From Paenibacillus macerans (GTDB taxonomy: Bacteria > Bacillota > Bacilli > Paenibacillales > Paenibacillaceae): a stretch of 64,000 bases of DNA. Positions 8,446-17,370 of this stretch are shown piece by piece. The stretch is from assembly GCF_023715465.1 (NCBI RefSeq), contig NZ_JAMBOE010000015.1, forward strand, positions 1 to 64,000, given 5' to 3'. The translations under genes were made by a program, and so were the position numbers. The notes under the pieces are model-generated. The model was not told the DNA's origin and made no database searches. It worked only from the letters and a program-made list of their open reading frames with translations. Every line of letters starts with the position of its first letter. Position 1 is the first letter of the stretch.

Positions 8446-8527
8446 GTTCTCTCCCTCCGTGCATTACGATGCTTTCCCGCTCCGGGCCTTACGGAGCAGG
8501 TTTAAATTTTGGGCACACTCCATCTAT

Positions 8528-8541
8528 TGTAATCGATTCCC
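8528..8541. promoter_or_regulatory. Candidate CcpA cre site
   Basis: TGTAATCGATTCCC matches the catabolite-responsive element consensus at 12 of 14 positions by eye. It lies upstream of the GlcP-like symporter and about 145 bp before the sigma-factor gene, so either could be the target. A match of this quality can occur by chance. Confidence 0.35.
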
Positions 8542-8686
8542 TAAAGCGGCGTCATCTGCATCATGAACAAATGACAAGTTTGTTTTATTTATGGTAAATA
8601 GTTCCTATTCTTTCGTTGATAGAGTAAAATTAATAGAGTATCCAATCGATAGAATATCGTTTTTAGCAGAGATGAGAGGGAAACGC

Positions 8687-9265
8687 ATGCAGAACCGGTT
8701 GCAGTGCCTGCTATCCGCCAATTATTCGGAGCTGGACGAAGATGAGCAGAAACAAGTTTACAAAGCTTTTTATGAATGGGTGTATGGGACCATCTATCAT
8801 ATAGTTAAAGATCACCAGTCAACGGAGGATATCATTCAGGAAGCCTTTCTCAAAGTTATGCTGAAGAAGCCCGCCTTTAAGTCGGAAGCGAGCATGCGGG
8901 CTTGGCTCAGAACGGTATCCCGCAATATGGCGATCACCTACCTGCGCAAATACAAAAAATATATGCAACATCTGGAGCAGCCCGCCGCGATCGGCGAATT
9001 GGCCGTATCCTCCTGGAAAGACGGCTCGGTCGAGGACTCGGTGGAAACGAAGCTGATGGAAGAGGCGATCGTTTCGTATTTGCGCCGCTTGAAGCCGGAG
9101 TACCGCATGCTGGTCGAATACCGCTGGAGACTTGGGTTAAGCTACAGAGAGATCGCCGACAAGCTGGGAGTTTGCGAAAATATCGTCCGCCAGCGGCTGT
9201 TTCGCACCCGGGAAGGCATCAAGAAAAAGCTGTACCACGAGTGGGAAAGAAGCCGGCATACTTGA
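8687..9265 (+). CDS. ECF-like sigma-70 family RNA polymerase sigma factor
   Basis: 192 residues. Region 2 spans about 20-90 (DIIQEAFLKVML, then AWLRTVSRNMAITYLRK, the DNA-melting and core-binding part). Region 4 is at about 130-180, with a helix-turn-helix YREIADKLGVCENIVRQRLFRTRE. Regions 1.1 and 3 are absent, as in ECF sigmas. The start is the ATG at 8687, preceded by GAGAGGG; the frame extends upstream to 8591 through an AT-rich stretch with no ribosome site. No anti-sigma factor gene is adjacent, so its control and regulon are unknown. Confidence 0.85.
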   Translation: MQNRLQCLLSANYSELDEDEQKQVYKAFYEWVYGTIYHIVKDHQSTEDIIQEAFLKVMLKKPAFKSEASMRAWLRTVSRNMAITYLRKYKKYMQHLEQPAAIGELAVSSWKDGSVEDSVETKLMEEAIVSYLRRLKPEYRMLVEYRWRLGLSYREIADKLGVCENIVRQRLFRTREGIKKKLYHEWERSRHT

Positions 9266-9274
9266 AACAAAAAC

Positions 9275-9322
9275 GAGGCTGCCCCTCAGGTCAAGTTAAG
9301 GACCTAAGAGGCAGCCTCCTCT
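9275..9322. terminator. Bidirectional terminator
   Basis: Arms GAGGCTGCC and GGCAGCCTC between the convergent sigma-factor and CNNM/CorC genes, extended by CCTCAGGTC-like pairing inside the loop. Confidence 0.7.
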
Positions 9323-9325
9323 ATG

Positions 9326-10645
9326 TTATGCGCCGGCCTCCTCCAGCGGCTGAAGCTGCTGCCGGATTAATTTGACGCGTGAAATTCTCTTGTTGTCGGT
9401 TTCTTCCACCACGTAAGTAAATTCGCTGTATTCCACGGTTTGGCCAACCTGCGGCGGCAAAATATCGATTCGGGAATAGAGCCATCCGCCTATCGTATCG
9501 TAATCATCGGAGTCGAGTTCCAGACCAAACCGGTCATTGATCGATTCGATCAGCATCAATCCGTCCACCGAATAGATACCCGGCTCAATCTGCTCGATAC
9601 CAGGGCGTTCCTCGTCGAACTCATCCTGAATTTCGCCGACGATTTCTTCGACGATATCCTCAAGCGTCACCATACCGGAGGTTCCTCCGTATTCGTCGAT
9701 CAAGATGGCGATCTGCGTTCTTCCCCGCTGCATCCGTTTCATCAAATCACTGATTTGGGTGGATTCCGGAACCGCCATGATCGGCCGGATCAAGTCGCGT
9801 AAATTCCGGGTACTCGAGCGAATCAAATCTTTTATATGAATAAATCCAATGATATGGTCTTTGTCCTGATGACATACGGGATATCGGGTTCTTGTGCCTT
9901 CCAAGGCGATTTCCAGGTTTTCCTCCAGCGAATGCTGGGTATAAAGGCAAATCATTTCGGTCCGGGGGATCATAATTTCCCGCGCCGTCGTATCGGCAAA
10001 TTCAAAAATGTTGTCCACCAGCGACATCTCCGTGCTGTCGATCAAGCCGCTTTCGCTGCTCTCCTTCATCATGACCCGGATTTCTTCCTCCGTATGCACA
10101 GAGTCCTGCCCAGTAACCGGCGAAATCCTAAACAGACGCAAGAGGCCGGATGACAGGTTGTTCAGAATCCAAATGAACGGATACATGAGGCGATAAAACA
10201 GCAGCATTGGCCAGGCAAACCATAAGGTAATGGTTTCCGCCTTGCGGACGGCGATCGTTTTCGGGGAGAGCTCTCCCAGAACAATGTGCAGGACGGCGAT
10301 GAGAATAAAGGCAACCGTTAACGAGACGAGATAAGCCGGCTTTTCGCCCAATCCCGTCAGTTCAAACAGCGGATTCAGCAGCCGGGCCACAACCGGCTCG
10401 CCCAGCCACCCCAGCCCCAGTGAGCTGAGCGTGATACCTACCTGGCACGCTGATAAATAACCGTCCAAATGATTCAAGTGTCTTTTTACGATTACGGCTC
10501 GCCTTCGCCCTTCCTCCACCAACGCGTCGATGCGGGAGCTTCGAACCTTGACGATCGCAAATTCGGCAGACACGAAAAATCCGTTCAACAGCACCAGCAG
10601 CACCATCAGTCCTACTTGCAGAAGACTCGGTAAAGGGTCACTCAA
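9326..10645 (-). CDS. CNNM/CorC-family membrane protein (hemolysin-like; candidate Mg2+ exporter)
   Basis: 439 residues in the order DUF21 transmembrane domain (about 1-190, three to four helices), a CBS pair (about 210-335, IMIPRTEMICL and FIHIKDLIRS) and a C-terminal CorC/HlyC domain (about 350-430, EIQDEFDEE then GWLYSRI). Members such as Bacillus MpfA protect against Mg2+ excess by export. The start is a TTG preceded by AATAGGAAA; an in-frame TAG lies seven codons upstream and no better start lies between. The roughly 240-bp leader is long and is described separately. Confidence 0.85.
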   Translation of the reverse strand: MSDPLPSLLQVGLMVLLVLLNGFFVSAEFAIVKVRSSRIDALVEEGRRRAVIVKRHLNHLDGYLSACQVGITLSSLGLGWLGEPVVARLLNPLFELTGLGEKPAYLVSLTVAFILIAVLHIVLGELSPKTIAVRKAETITLWFAWPMLLFYRLMYPFIWILNNLSSGLLRLFRISPVTGQDSVHTEEEIRVMMKESSESGLIDSTEMSLVDNIFEFADTTAREIMIPRTEMICLYTQHSLEENLEIALEGTRTRYPVCHQDKDHIIGFIHIKDLIRSSTRNLRDLIRPIMAVPESTQISDLMKRMQRGRTQIAILIDEYGGTSGMVTLEDIVEEIVGEIQDEFDEERPGIEQIEPGIYSVDGLMLIESINDRFGLELDSDDYDTIGGWLYSRIDILPPQVGQTVEYSEFTYVVEETDNKRISRVKLIRQQLQPLEEAGA

Positions 10646-10884
10646 TACGTTTCCTATTCCCGCCTATCCAGCGGCAGCGGTGAATAGGTGCACCTCCTTC
10701 GCAGAATGGAATCGTACATCATTTTGTATTTTTCATTTATATAGTGCAGCGTCAACTTCCCAATGGAATCATCTCCCTTACAGAATGCTTCGGCATAAAC
10801 CGTGCTTATTATTAATTATATTATTATACACTACACAGTCAAACGCTTTGGTATGACATCGGTACTGACACATTCGGCCGCAAA
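10646..10884 (-). promoter_or_regulatory. Long leader region of the CNNM/CorC gene
   Basis: On the minus strand TTGACT and TATAAT, 16 bp apart, lie near 10815-10850, giving a leader of roughly 150-170 nt. Within it a 22-codon frame (10654-10722, beginning MMYDSILRRR) ends nine bases before the CDS start. A perfect AAGGAGGTG (10691-10699) has no start codon at usable distance. No known metal riboswitch consensus was recognised. A regulatory role is speculative. Confidence 0.35.
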
Positions 10885-10915
10885 AATGAAAAAGAACTCC
10901 CTTTCGCGAGGGAGT
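10885..10915 (-). terminator. Terminator of gerQ
   Basis: Stem ACTCCCT/AGGGAGT with a six-base loop, followed on the minus strand by TTCTTTTTC, 14 bp after the gerQ stop. Confidence 0.8.
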
Positions 10916-10928
10916 CCTAGTCTTATGC

Positions 10929-11378
10929 CTATCTGGTTGGCGGCGGGGCGCCGATGGTGCCGGGATATTGATAATACAAAGGTTCATCAAACGTTGCATA
11001 ATCGAGGTTGACCATCAGCAAAACGATCCGCTGGCCGGTGTTCGGATCGCTGATGATGATGTGGTCACGCCCGGCGGCTTCGAGAATGCCTTTGAATATT
11101 TTGGCATTCCATTCGCGGTTGTTTTCGTAGGTCATGTAAAAGGTGCCGACTTTTCCCAGATTAAGACGTAAAATATTTTCAATATATGACTGCTCAAACG
11201 TCGGAATGGCCGACGGCACTACCGTGCCGCTGGGCGTCATCGGACTGCCGCTCGGCACTTGCGGCGGGAAGCCTGCGCCGGCTCCCATGGGAGCCATAAA
11301 ACCCGCCCCTCCGGTTTGAACAGGCGAGACGTTATAGCCGGCAGGGTGCGCGACCGGCCGGTAAGACTGGGTAAACAT
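10929..11378 (-). CDS. gerQ: Spore coat protein GerQ
   Basis: 149 residues. The N-terminal half is rich in Gly, Pro and Met and low in complexity; the conserved C-terminal domain contains YIENILRLNLGKVGTFYMTY, EWNAKIFKGILEAAGRDHI and LMVNLDYATFDEPLYYQYP, diagnostic of GerQ. GerQ sits in the inner spore coat, is cross-linked by transglutaminase, and is needed to localise the cortex hydrolase CwlJ. The ATG at 11378 is chosen because AGGAGG lies nine bases upstream; the longer frame to 11396 starts at that ribosome site itself. It follows cwlJ by 61 bp on the same strand, the order known from Bacillus. Confidence 0.93.
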   Translation of the reverse strand: MFTQSYRPVAHPAGYNVSPVQTGGAGFMAPMGAGAGFPPQVPSGSPMTPSGTVVPSAIPTFEQSYIENILRLNLGKVGTFYMTYENNREWNAKIFKGILEAAGRDHIIISDPNTGQRIVLLMVNLDYATFDEPLYYQYPGTIGAPPPTR

Positions 11379-11439
11379 GAATCGATTCCTCCTCATTTTA
11401 TTAGCTTAGGTTTCGCTTTATTTCCGTGCCTAAGTATGC

Positions 11440-11862
11440 TTAAAAAACGCCTGGGCAATTTTGCGAGCTGGGAGCAAAGAAGCAGTGCGCTTTGAAGCGC
11501 CCGGTATTTTGCTGATTGTACCACGTACCAGGGCAATTGCCCGCGGGCTTGAAGAACCACAGCGCATTGGACGCCGGCCAGACCCGCTCCCCGCCGATCA
11601 CCCTCCGGGCTAAACGGATATCCCGGTCGCGCGCTCTCTGGTAGAAGTATCCTTTTTGCGTTGCTTCAAAGCCGCCGGGAGATTGAAACACCATCTGTTT
11701 CATTAGGCGAATATCCTGAAAATCAAGGCAATTTCCCAATATCCGATTTACGCCTACGTTCCCGACCATCAGCATGCCTTGCTCTCCATCGCCTTCCGCT
11801 TCCGCGCGCATGAGACGCGCCAGCAGCTTGACGTCTTCCGAGTTTGCTTTAATGACCGCCAA
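11440..11862 (-). CDS. cwlJ: Spore cortex-lytic cell wall hydrolase CwlJ
   Basis: 140 residues, the size of CwlJ, with the SleB/CwlJ-type hydrolase domain: the catalytic-type Glu in ARLMRAEAEGDGEQGMLMVGN, then FEATQKGYFYQRAR and the Cys-containing C-terminus GNCPGTWYNQQNTGRFKAHCF. It degrades spore cortex peptidoglycan during germination, especially Ca-dipicolinate-triggered germination. The start is a TTG six bases after AAGGAGGG, matching the usual N-terminus (AVIKANSEDVKLLARL); a longer frame reaches 11916. It forms an operon with gerQ and has a sigma-E-like -10 upstream. Confidence 0.93.
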   Translation of the reverse strand: MAVIKANSEDVKLLARLMRAEAEGDGEQGMLMVGNVGVNRILGNCLDFQDIRLMKQMVFQSPGGFEATQKGYFYQRARDRDIRLARRVIGGERVWPASNALWFFKPAGNCPGTWYNQQNTGRFKAHCFFAPSSQNCPGVF

Positions 11863-11895
11863 TCCCGTCCCTCCTTCCTCCCTACTTGACGTTAT

Positions 11896-11903
11896 ATTGT
11901 ATG
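11896..11903 (-). promoter_or_regulatory. Sigma-E-type -10 element upstream of cwlJ
   Basis: CATACAAT on the minus strand, 33 bp before the cwlJ start, matches the -10 of mother-cell sigma-E promoters. The -35 region is not a clear match. The known mother-cell timing of cwlJ-gerQ supports it. Confidence 0.5.
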
Positions 11904-12132
11904 TGCGAATGCCCATCCGGGTGTCTAACCCCCTAAAAAGAGCCTTGTCAATAGATAGAAGCGATTTTTCATTGTGAATCCGATTACATTCTTGAACATT
12001 TTGTGGCTATTTCTATGGACGCGCTTACACGAATAGCATATACTGTTAAGTAAATAAATGTTTTTTATATGGTTATGGTGATTTCTTTATAAAAACGCTT
12101 TGCTTCACAACACCTTTTAGGAGGTTCCCCAC

Positions 12133-13458
12133 ATGAGAATCGCGATTATTGGCGGCGGCTTAGCCGGTTTGACGGCAGCGGCATACCTATCGGGCAACAA
12201 GGAGACGGCTGGCACGGTGTTTGAACGGAGCCCGCAGTTGGGCGGCCGGGCTTTTACTTATGAGAAATCGGGATTTACGCTAAATTACGGAGCGCATGCG
12301 GTATACGGAATTGACAGACATACGCTCCATCACATGGAAGAAGAGCTAAACCTTAAATTTCAAAGCAAGCAGGTCGATAAACGCAAAGTGATGTACGCCA
12401 AGCACGGGCATTTGACGCCCGCTCCGCTCGATTTCGTCAACATCGTCAAGACGGATGTCCTGACTCCGCTGGAGAAGGTGCGATTCGTCAGCGAGATCGC
12501 CGCGGTGATCGGCAACATCCATCAGTTGAAGCATCATCGTACGTTGGGCGATTATCTCGAACATTCCCACGCCTCCGCCGATGTCAAAGAGCTGTGGGCG
12601 CATCTGGTCTGCTCCAATTTCTTCATTACGCCAGAGGAAGCCAGGAAGGTGCCCGGCGAGGTCATCGCCGAGTACTATCATAACCTGTTCCTTTCCCAGC
12701 GGCCGGTAAGCTATATTCTCGGCAGTTGGGCAACGATCACCGGCCAGTTGGTCGACAAGATCCGCGACAACGAAAACTGGGAAATCTCTGTGAAGGAGCC
12801 GGTCGAGTCAATTGTGATGGAAGACGGAAAGTTTGTGCTGAACACTAAAACGCGGGAGCGGCTAGAATACGATCAGGTTATTTTTGCAATGCCGGTACAG
12901 CAGATCGCCAAGCTGCTGGAAAACTCGCCTTGGTCCGCTGCGCTTGAGCCGTATAAAGAGTGCACCTCCACCGAGGTGCTAGTGTACGACGTCGGCTTCT
13001 CGAAAGTCGTCACGCGCCCCTTCCATTACATCAGCGACATGGATCATAAAATATTCATCAGCGACGTCTCGGCAACCGACTATACGGTGGCGCCGGCGCA
13101 CGGCCAACTGCTTCAGGGGATCGCCTACTTGAATGACGACTTTGCGGATGAGGAGCAAAAGAAACAATATCTGGAGCAGAAAACCGCGCAGATGGAGGCC
13201 CTGTTCGATACGTATTACCCGGATTGGCGGAATTTTGTCGAGGTCAAACGCGTTTCCAAAAAAGCGATGGTGGCCAGCGTCAAAAATATCTGCACAAACA
13301 AGCTGCTTCCGAACCGCTTGGCCGGTCTGCCGTTTTACTTCTGCGGCGACGGCTGCACAGGCAAAGGCGAGCTCGCCGAACGCGCTTTTTCCAGCGCGCG
13401 GACCGTAGCCCAGACGCTTTTGGCGGATACCGTACAAATTAAGGCCTATTCCCATTAG
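12133..13458 (+). CDS. FAD-dependent amine oxidase / phytoene desaturase-like protein
   Basis: 441 residues. The N-terminus has the dinucleotide-binding motif (IAIIGGGLAGLTAAAYL) and the second FAD motif of amine oxidases and carotenoid desaturases (ERSPQLGGRAFTYE). The C-terminus has the FAD-closing segment FYFCGDGCTGKGELAERAFSSA. The middle (substrate region) is divergent, so the substrate is unknown; no carotenoid genes lie nearby. There is no signal peptide. The ATG follows TTTTAGGAGG. It is transcribed alone, ending at a strong terminator. Confidence 0.8.
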   Translation: MRIAIIGGGLAGLTAAAYLSGNKETAGTVFERSPQLGGRAFTYEKSGFTLNYGAHAVYGIDRHTLHHMEEELNLKFQSKQVDKRKVMYAKHGHLTPAPLDFVNIVKTDVLTPLEKVRFVSEIAAVIGNIHQLKHHRTLGDYLEHSHASADVKELWAHLVCSNFFITPEEARKVPGEVIAEYYHNLFLSQRPVSYILGSWATITGQLVDKIRDNENWEISVKEPVESIVMEDGKFVLNTKTRERLEYDQVIFAMPVQQIAKLLENSPWSAALEPYKECTSTEVLVYDVGFSKVVTRPFHYISDMDHKIFISDVSATDYTVAPAHGQLLQGIAYLNDDFADEEQKKQYLEQKTAQMEALFDTYYPDWRNFVEVKRVSKKAMVASVKNICTNKLLPNRLAGLPFYFCGDGCTGKGELAERAFSSARTVAQTLLADTVQIKAYSH

Positions 13459-13472
13459 CAGGATCCAAAAAC

Positions 13473-13531
13473 AAAAACAGAAGCGAACGAGAGTAGCCGG
13501 ATTAAGGCGCTCCGTTGCTTCTGTTTTTTTA
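13473..13531 (+). terminator. Rho-independent terminator
   Basis: Arms AACAGAAGC and GCTTCTGTT, followed by TTTTTTT, close the desaturase-like gene. Confidence 0.85.
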
Positions 13532-13584
13532 TTGACGTACTACCTTTCAACCTGGCGACTTCCTTTCCTGGTCTGATTTAAAGT

Positions 13585-14004
13585 TTAAAGCGTGCTGCGG
13601 TATTTCCGGAATTCCTGCACTTCCGTCCGATGCGTATTCCGTACCCGTTCAAAGCTGTGGTAACGCTGGCCTTGAAACGTCAGCTTTCCTTCGTCTCCTT
13701 CCGCGCATTGGCCGTATTCCAGGCCGTTGACGACAAATTCCAGCCGGTCGCCGCTCTCGACCTCAAATGTAATATAATATTTCGTGTCCGAACGGTTGAC
13801 CGATGTCTCGGTATCATGGCGATGGGAAACCTCCGTCCGCTTCCCGACGATCACCGAATTTACGCTGAGTACGGGCTGCCTGCTGCTGGCAAAAAAGCGC
13901 CACACCCCTCCCGCGGCCGAAATCACGACGATCGCCGTAAGCACAACGAGCAGGATCGGCAGCGCGGTTTCCATCATATCGAACATTTCCACCCATGACT
14001 GCAT
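13585..14004 (-). CDS. DUF2500-type single-pass membrane protein
   Basis: 139 residues. An N-terminal transmembrane segment (about 12-34, LPILLVVLTAIVVISAAGGVW) is followed by a small beta-rich domain with RTEVSHR, YYITFEVESGDRLEFVV and EGDEGKLTFQGQRYHSFER, the pattern of DUF2500 proteins of unknown function. The start at 14004 follows AAGGAGGGCGAACC; a longer frame to 14100 has no such site. The soluble domain is probably extracytoplasmic or membrane-adjacent. No operon partner. Confidence 0.75.
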   Translation of the reverse strand: MQSWVEMFDMMETALPILLVVLTAIVVISAAGGVWRFFASSRQPVLSVNSVIVGKRTEVSHRHDTETSVNRSDTKYYITFEVESGDRLEFVVNGLEYGQCAEGDEGKLTFQGQRYHSFERVRNTHRTEVQEFRKYRSTL

Positions 14005-14138
14005 GGTTCGCCCTCCTTCATAAAGGCAATGGCCTGCTACTTTTGTCCCTCCCCTTTCTTTCCTAAGTATATGCCGGTTAACTTGAAACTTGTTATTCAC
14101 CTCCGGCGTAAATTATGCCACTCTTGTCCCACAAAATA

Positions 14139-14173
14139 GCAAAAAAAACTCCGGCTCGTTAATCGAACCGGAG
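14139..14173 (-). terminator. Terminator of the Cys-rich small gene
   Basis: CTCCGG-TCG stem with a five-base loop, followed on the minus strand by TTTTTTTT. Confidence 0.85.
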
Positions 14174-14206
14174 GGTTAGCCAAACTGGTCTTTCAGCGAA
14201 TAAGAA

Positions 14207-14401
14207 TCAAGCATAATATTCAAACAGCAATTGGCGGGTTACTGCGGCGCCGTCGGCTTCAGGTTCGGTATCCAAAAGCCCCTTCTCCGCCCAGCAAGCC
14301 TGGCACATGTCTTCGGTCGTGCATAAATGAGCGTCTTCGCAGGTGTAGCAAAATTGGAGATAATTGCGGGTTACTGTGTCTTGCGTTGTCGTTTTCATCA
14401 C
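14207..14401 (-). CDS. Small Cys-rich protein, possibly zinc-binding
   Basis: 63-64 residues (the start is one of two adjacent ATGs after CAGGAG). Five cysteines are grouped as CYTC, C, then CQAC between residues about 18 and 36, a spacing that suggests one zinc site. The tail is acidic. The family is not recognised. It is bounded by its own terminator and probably transcribed alone. Confidence 0.6.
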   Translation of the reverse strand: MMKTTTQDTVTRNYLQFCYTCEDAHLCTTEDMCQACWAEKGLLDTEPEADGAAVTRQLLFEYYA

Positions 14402-14521
14402 TATTCACTCCTGCCTTGGAATTTGGAGCGCCGCTCCAATTTGCTGCTGTTTCCTTTACAAGTTAAATTTATCACAAAGTCTGCATTTTATATGTGATTA
14501 TTTTCACATAGTCTCAAAAAT

Positions 14522-14552
14522 AAAAAAGCATGGCCGCATTGCCATACTTTTT
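14522..14552 (-). terminator. Terminator of the Asp-box lipoprotein gene
   Basis: Arms AAGCATGGC and GCCATaCTT with one mismatch, and T tracts on both sides. Confidence 0.75.
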
Positions 14553-14591
14553 CACTTTTGATATTCGCGCTATCTAAAGGCGCAGACAGGC

Positions 14592-15890
14592 TTACAGCAC
14601 ATGCCAGCTCGTTCCCCCGTCTCTCGTCTGCAGCAGCAGCGAACGTTTCTGATCTTCTTTGGCCACCAGCAGCCAGCCTACTCTGGAGGAAAAGAACTGC
14701 AGTTTCACCACTTCCGGATAATCCGCCACGATATCAACCAGCTTCGCGCTTCGCGGCAACGGCGTCCAATGATTGCCTTGATCCGAAGTATAGTAAACGG
14801 TCGAGCCCATCATCGTCCAGCCTTCGTTTCGCGTCAAAAAGGTCGGCGCCAATTCCTCATTGAATCCGGTCTGCCACGATAAATTGAAAGGGACCAGCGT
14901 CCAGGTGGCTCCGGCATCCTGGGTGAAGTAACCGTTAAACTTGGTGGCTTCATCGCGGGTACAGCCGACCGGGACCCAGCCAGAACTGCTATCCCCGAAG
15001 AGCGAGACATTGCCGACGATAAATCGATCACAGGTTTTGAATTTTGCGGCATCAAAGAAGCTCTTTTTTTTCGCCCACGTATCTCCCCCGTTATCCGTGG
15101 TATACAGTGCGGGTTGTCCTGCTTCAATCTCGCTGACGAAACCGTTTAGCTCATCGACAAAGGCCATCGACATCGGGGTCCCCTGCCCCAGTCCCGATCG
15201 CGCTGATGGATTGAGCGCAAAGCTGTTCGGGTCCGGAGCCCCCATAATCGGATCAAACGTGGCTCCCCCGTCTTCCGTTGCGTAGAGCACTCTTTCACTA
15301 CGCCCCGAGTCGCTCGTTTTACTGGTCAATATCCAGCCGTTAGACTCGTTGGAAAAATAAATCCCCTCAACCTGGTCCCCTCCCGGAAATGAAGAGACCT
15401 TCCAAGTGACGCCCCCGTCTTCCGTCCTTAAGACGATCGCGTCATCCAAACCGGCAGCATTGCGCACAATCCAACCGTGCATCGGATCGATAAAAAAGAT
15501 CTCTTTTCCGAAACGCGGCGTGCTCGGAAACAGCACCGAAGCGGCCGGGGAAATATTCGTCCAAGTCTGCCCGTTGTCTCGGGTAAGATACAGCCTCAGT
15601 TCGCTTTGGGTACAACCCCAGGCCAGCCCGGTAGTCGTGCTGAGCAACTGAAAATCGGTTAAGCGCGTTTGAATTTGATATTGGTTGTTGTTCCCGTCCT
15701 CTGCGGGAGCTTTCGTTTCCACTCCCAGATTTTCGGAGGAGTCGGGGTTAATGACGGTGAGCGTCTGCCCTTTTTCTTCCGGCGGCTCCGGCTGTGCCTG
15801 ATTCGCTTCCGGCGGCTGCTCGGCCGTACAGGCCGTCAGCAGCAGGCATGCGGACAGTGAAACTGCGATAACATAACGCCATAACTTCAA
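14592..15890 (-). CDS. Asp-box (BNR/Ycf48-like) repeat lipoprotein
   Basis: About 432 residues. A lipoprotein signal ends in the lipobox LTAC (lipidated C21), followed by a Pro/Glu-rich linker. The rest is a beta-propeller built from about eight Asp-box motifs of the form S/T-x-D-x-G-x-T-W, for example TRDNGQTW, TEDGGVTW, TQDAGATW and TSDQGNHW. Such propellers resemble Ycf48-like and sialidase folds, but catalytic residues are not evident, so a binding role at the outer membrane face is more likely. The start is a TTG after GAGGTAG; an in-frame upstream extension to 15914 adds eight residues. Confidence 0.8.
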   Translation of the reverse strand: MKLWRYVIAVSLSACLLLTACTAEQPPEANQAQPEPPEEKGQTLTVINPDSSENLGVETKAPAEDGNNNQYQIQTRLTDFQLLSTTTGLAWGCTQSELRLYLTRDNGQTWTNISPAASVLFPSTPRFGKEIFFIDPMHGWIVRNAAGLDDAIVLRTEDGGVTWKVSSFPGGDQVEGIYFSNESNGWILTSKTSDSGRSERVLYATEDGGATFDPIMGAPDPNSFALNPSARSGLGQGTPMSMAFVDELNGFVSEIEAGQPALYTTDNGGDTWAKKKSFFDAAKFKTCDRFIVGNVSLFGDSSSGWVPVGCTRDEATKFNGYFTQDAGATWTLVPFNLSWQTGFNEELAPTFLTRNEGWTMMGSTVYYTSDQGNHWTPLPRSAKLVDIVADYPEVVKLQFFSSRVGWLLVAKEDQKRSLLLQTRDGGTSWHVL

Positions 15891-15966
15891 AAAGACTACC
15901 TCACTTTCAACCACATGCTGATAGTTTATTATATCATAGCGTGATCGAAGCCTTCAGGAACCGGAA

Positions 15967-16938
15967 TTACAGCCGCGGATCTTTGGCAAAATTTACGCTA
16001 ACATGCTGATTGGGCTTGTAAACGGCAAAGGCATAGCCTTTTTTCTGCAAATATTCGATAACCTCCGGAAGGATTTCCACGGTTTGCGCCTTTTCGTGCA
16101 TTAAAATCACTTCGGTATCCCGGTGTACCTGGCGTTTGACCTCCTTCAAAATACGTTTGGGGTTGTCCGAACTCCGCCAATCCTGGGAATCGACCGTCCA
16201 GTCCCACATCTTAAACCCCGCATCGGCGATATCGCCGCGGAATTGTTTGCCGATCTCCGGCTTGCTGCCGTACGGTGCCCTGATCAGTGTCGGCGAAACT
16301 CCGGTGATCTTGGCCATCAGCTTTTGTTCCTGCTTGAATTCTTTAATGAAATTGTCCGAATTTCCGCTGTCGTATATTTTTTTCTTGCTGTGGCTCATGC
16401 TGTGCAGTCCAACATAATTGCCGGCTTCAACCGCATCCTTCACGGTTTGCTCATGGCCGGAAAGCTGATTTCCGATCATAAAGAAGGTGGCGTGAATCTG
16501 ATATTTCGCCAAAATATCCATAATTTCCTCTGTATGCTTGCTCGGACCGTCATCGAAAGTCAAATATATCACCTTTGGCTGCTTAACGGCGGACGGTTTA
16601 ACGTTCTCAGAGTTTCCTGCCTTCGCGTCGGTTGTAGTGGCTTCCTGCGGAGTTGTTTTAGCCGGTGTCGACGGCTCCTGCTTTGGCCCCGACGGCTGGA
16701 CGGCCGAGTCTGCATTTTTGCCGGCCAGATTGGCGGATACGACGGCTGTTGTGGAGTGTTTGACTACTGCGTTTGGCTTACCGTGGTTCAGATACGAATA
16801 TACGGCAATCCCCGACAAAGTTAATGATACGACGGCAAGCGACACGGCGGTCACCTTGATCCATTTCGTTTTCCGCTCGGATTTGGTGCGCGCGGTGCGG
16901 GTGGAATGATTCTGTGTGCTTCTGCTGGTGTACGGCAT
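15967..16938 (-). CDS. Membrane-anchored polysaccharide deacetylase
   Basis: 323 residues. A basic N-terminus and one transmembrane segment (about 27-48) are followed by a Thr/Lys/Pro-rich linker (about 60-115) and a NodB domain. All five NodB motifs are visible: TFDDGPS, HSMSHS, RAPYGS, DWTVDSQDW and ILMHE. It should remove acetyl groups from peptidoglycan N-acetyl sugars or a related polymer outside the membrane. A second deacetylase of simpler form lies at 28080. Its exact substrate cannot be read from sequence. Confidence 0.9.
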   Translation of the reverse strand: MPYTSRSTQNHSTRTARTKSERKTKWIKVTAVSLAVVSLTLSGIAVYSYLNHGKPNAVVKHSTTAVVSANLAGKNADSAVQPSGPKQEPSTPAKTTPQEATTTDAKAGNSENVKPSAVKQPKVIYLTFDDGPSKHTEEIMDILAKYQIHATFFMIGNQLSGHEQTVKDAVEAGNYVGLHSMSHSKKKIYDSGNSDNFIKEFKQEQKLMAKITGVSPTLIRAPYGSKPEIGKQFRGDIADAGFKMWDWTVDSQDWRSSDNPKRILKEVKRQVHRDTEVILMHEKAQTVEILPEVIEYLQKKGYAFAVYKPNQHVSVNFAKDPRL

Positions 16939-17370
16939 TTGAATAGTTCCTCTCTCATTTCATTATTACTAGAATAATATAAAATGAGCGATTCGTCCTT
17001 ACAGAATCGTTAATCGCAGGTTACAAAGTCATTACAGAATTTTATGGATTAATGCTATTAAGTTTACATAACAATTTTTATGTTTCTTTATTGTTTATGC
17101 CACTCCCCCGCCACGTTAGTGTTTTGCTATTTTTGTCAAAGCTAAGGTTTTATTCGTACTCCGTCTATACATTATCAGCGGCTAAGCCGATTTTGGCTCT
17201 GCGAGAGTTGAGTTATACTTCATGAAATAAATCCTGCAGATTTTTCTTTAAATTTAAGATAATTCATGTACAATGAGGATGGATACATACGTTTTAGGGG
17301 GAGTCTAAGAAGCCTGGCTTCGGTACAATCTATCCTAAACGGGAATCTACATTTTTAAGGAGATGATTTG
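16939..17370. other. 432-bp intergenic region upstream of ldh
   Basis: AT-rich and without a credible gene. The 5' part carries the divergent deacetylase promoter region. A candidate ldh promoter has TTTAAA (17247-17252) and TACAAT (17269-17274), 16 bp apart, giving a leader of about 90 nt. No Rex-type dyad or riboswitch was recognised. Confidence 0.5.

Noticed and set aside
10646..10884. M-box or yybP-ykoY metal riboswitch before the CNNM/CorC gene
   Set aside because: The conserved blocks of neither class could be found; kept only as an unexplained leader.
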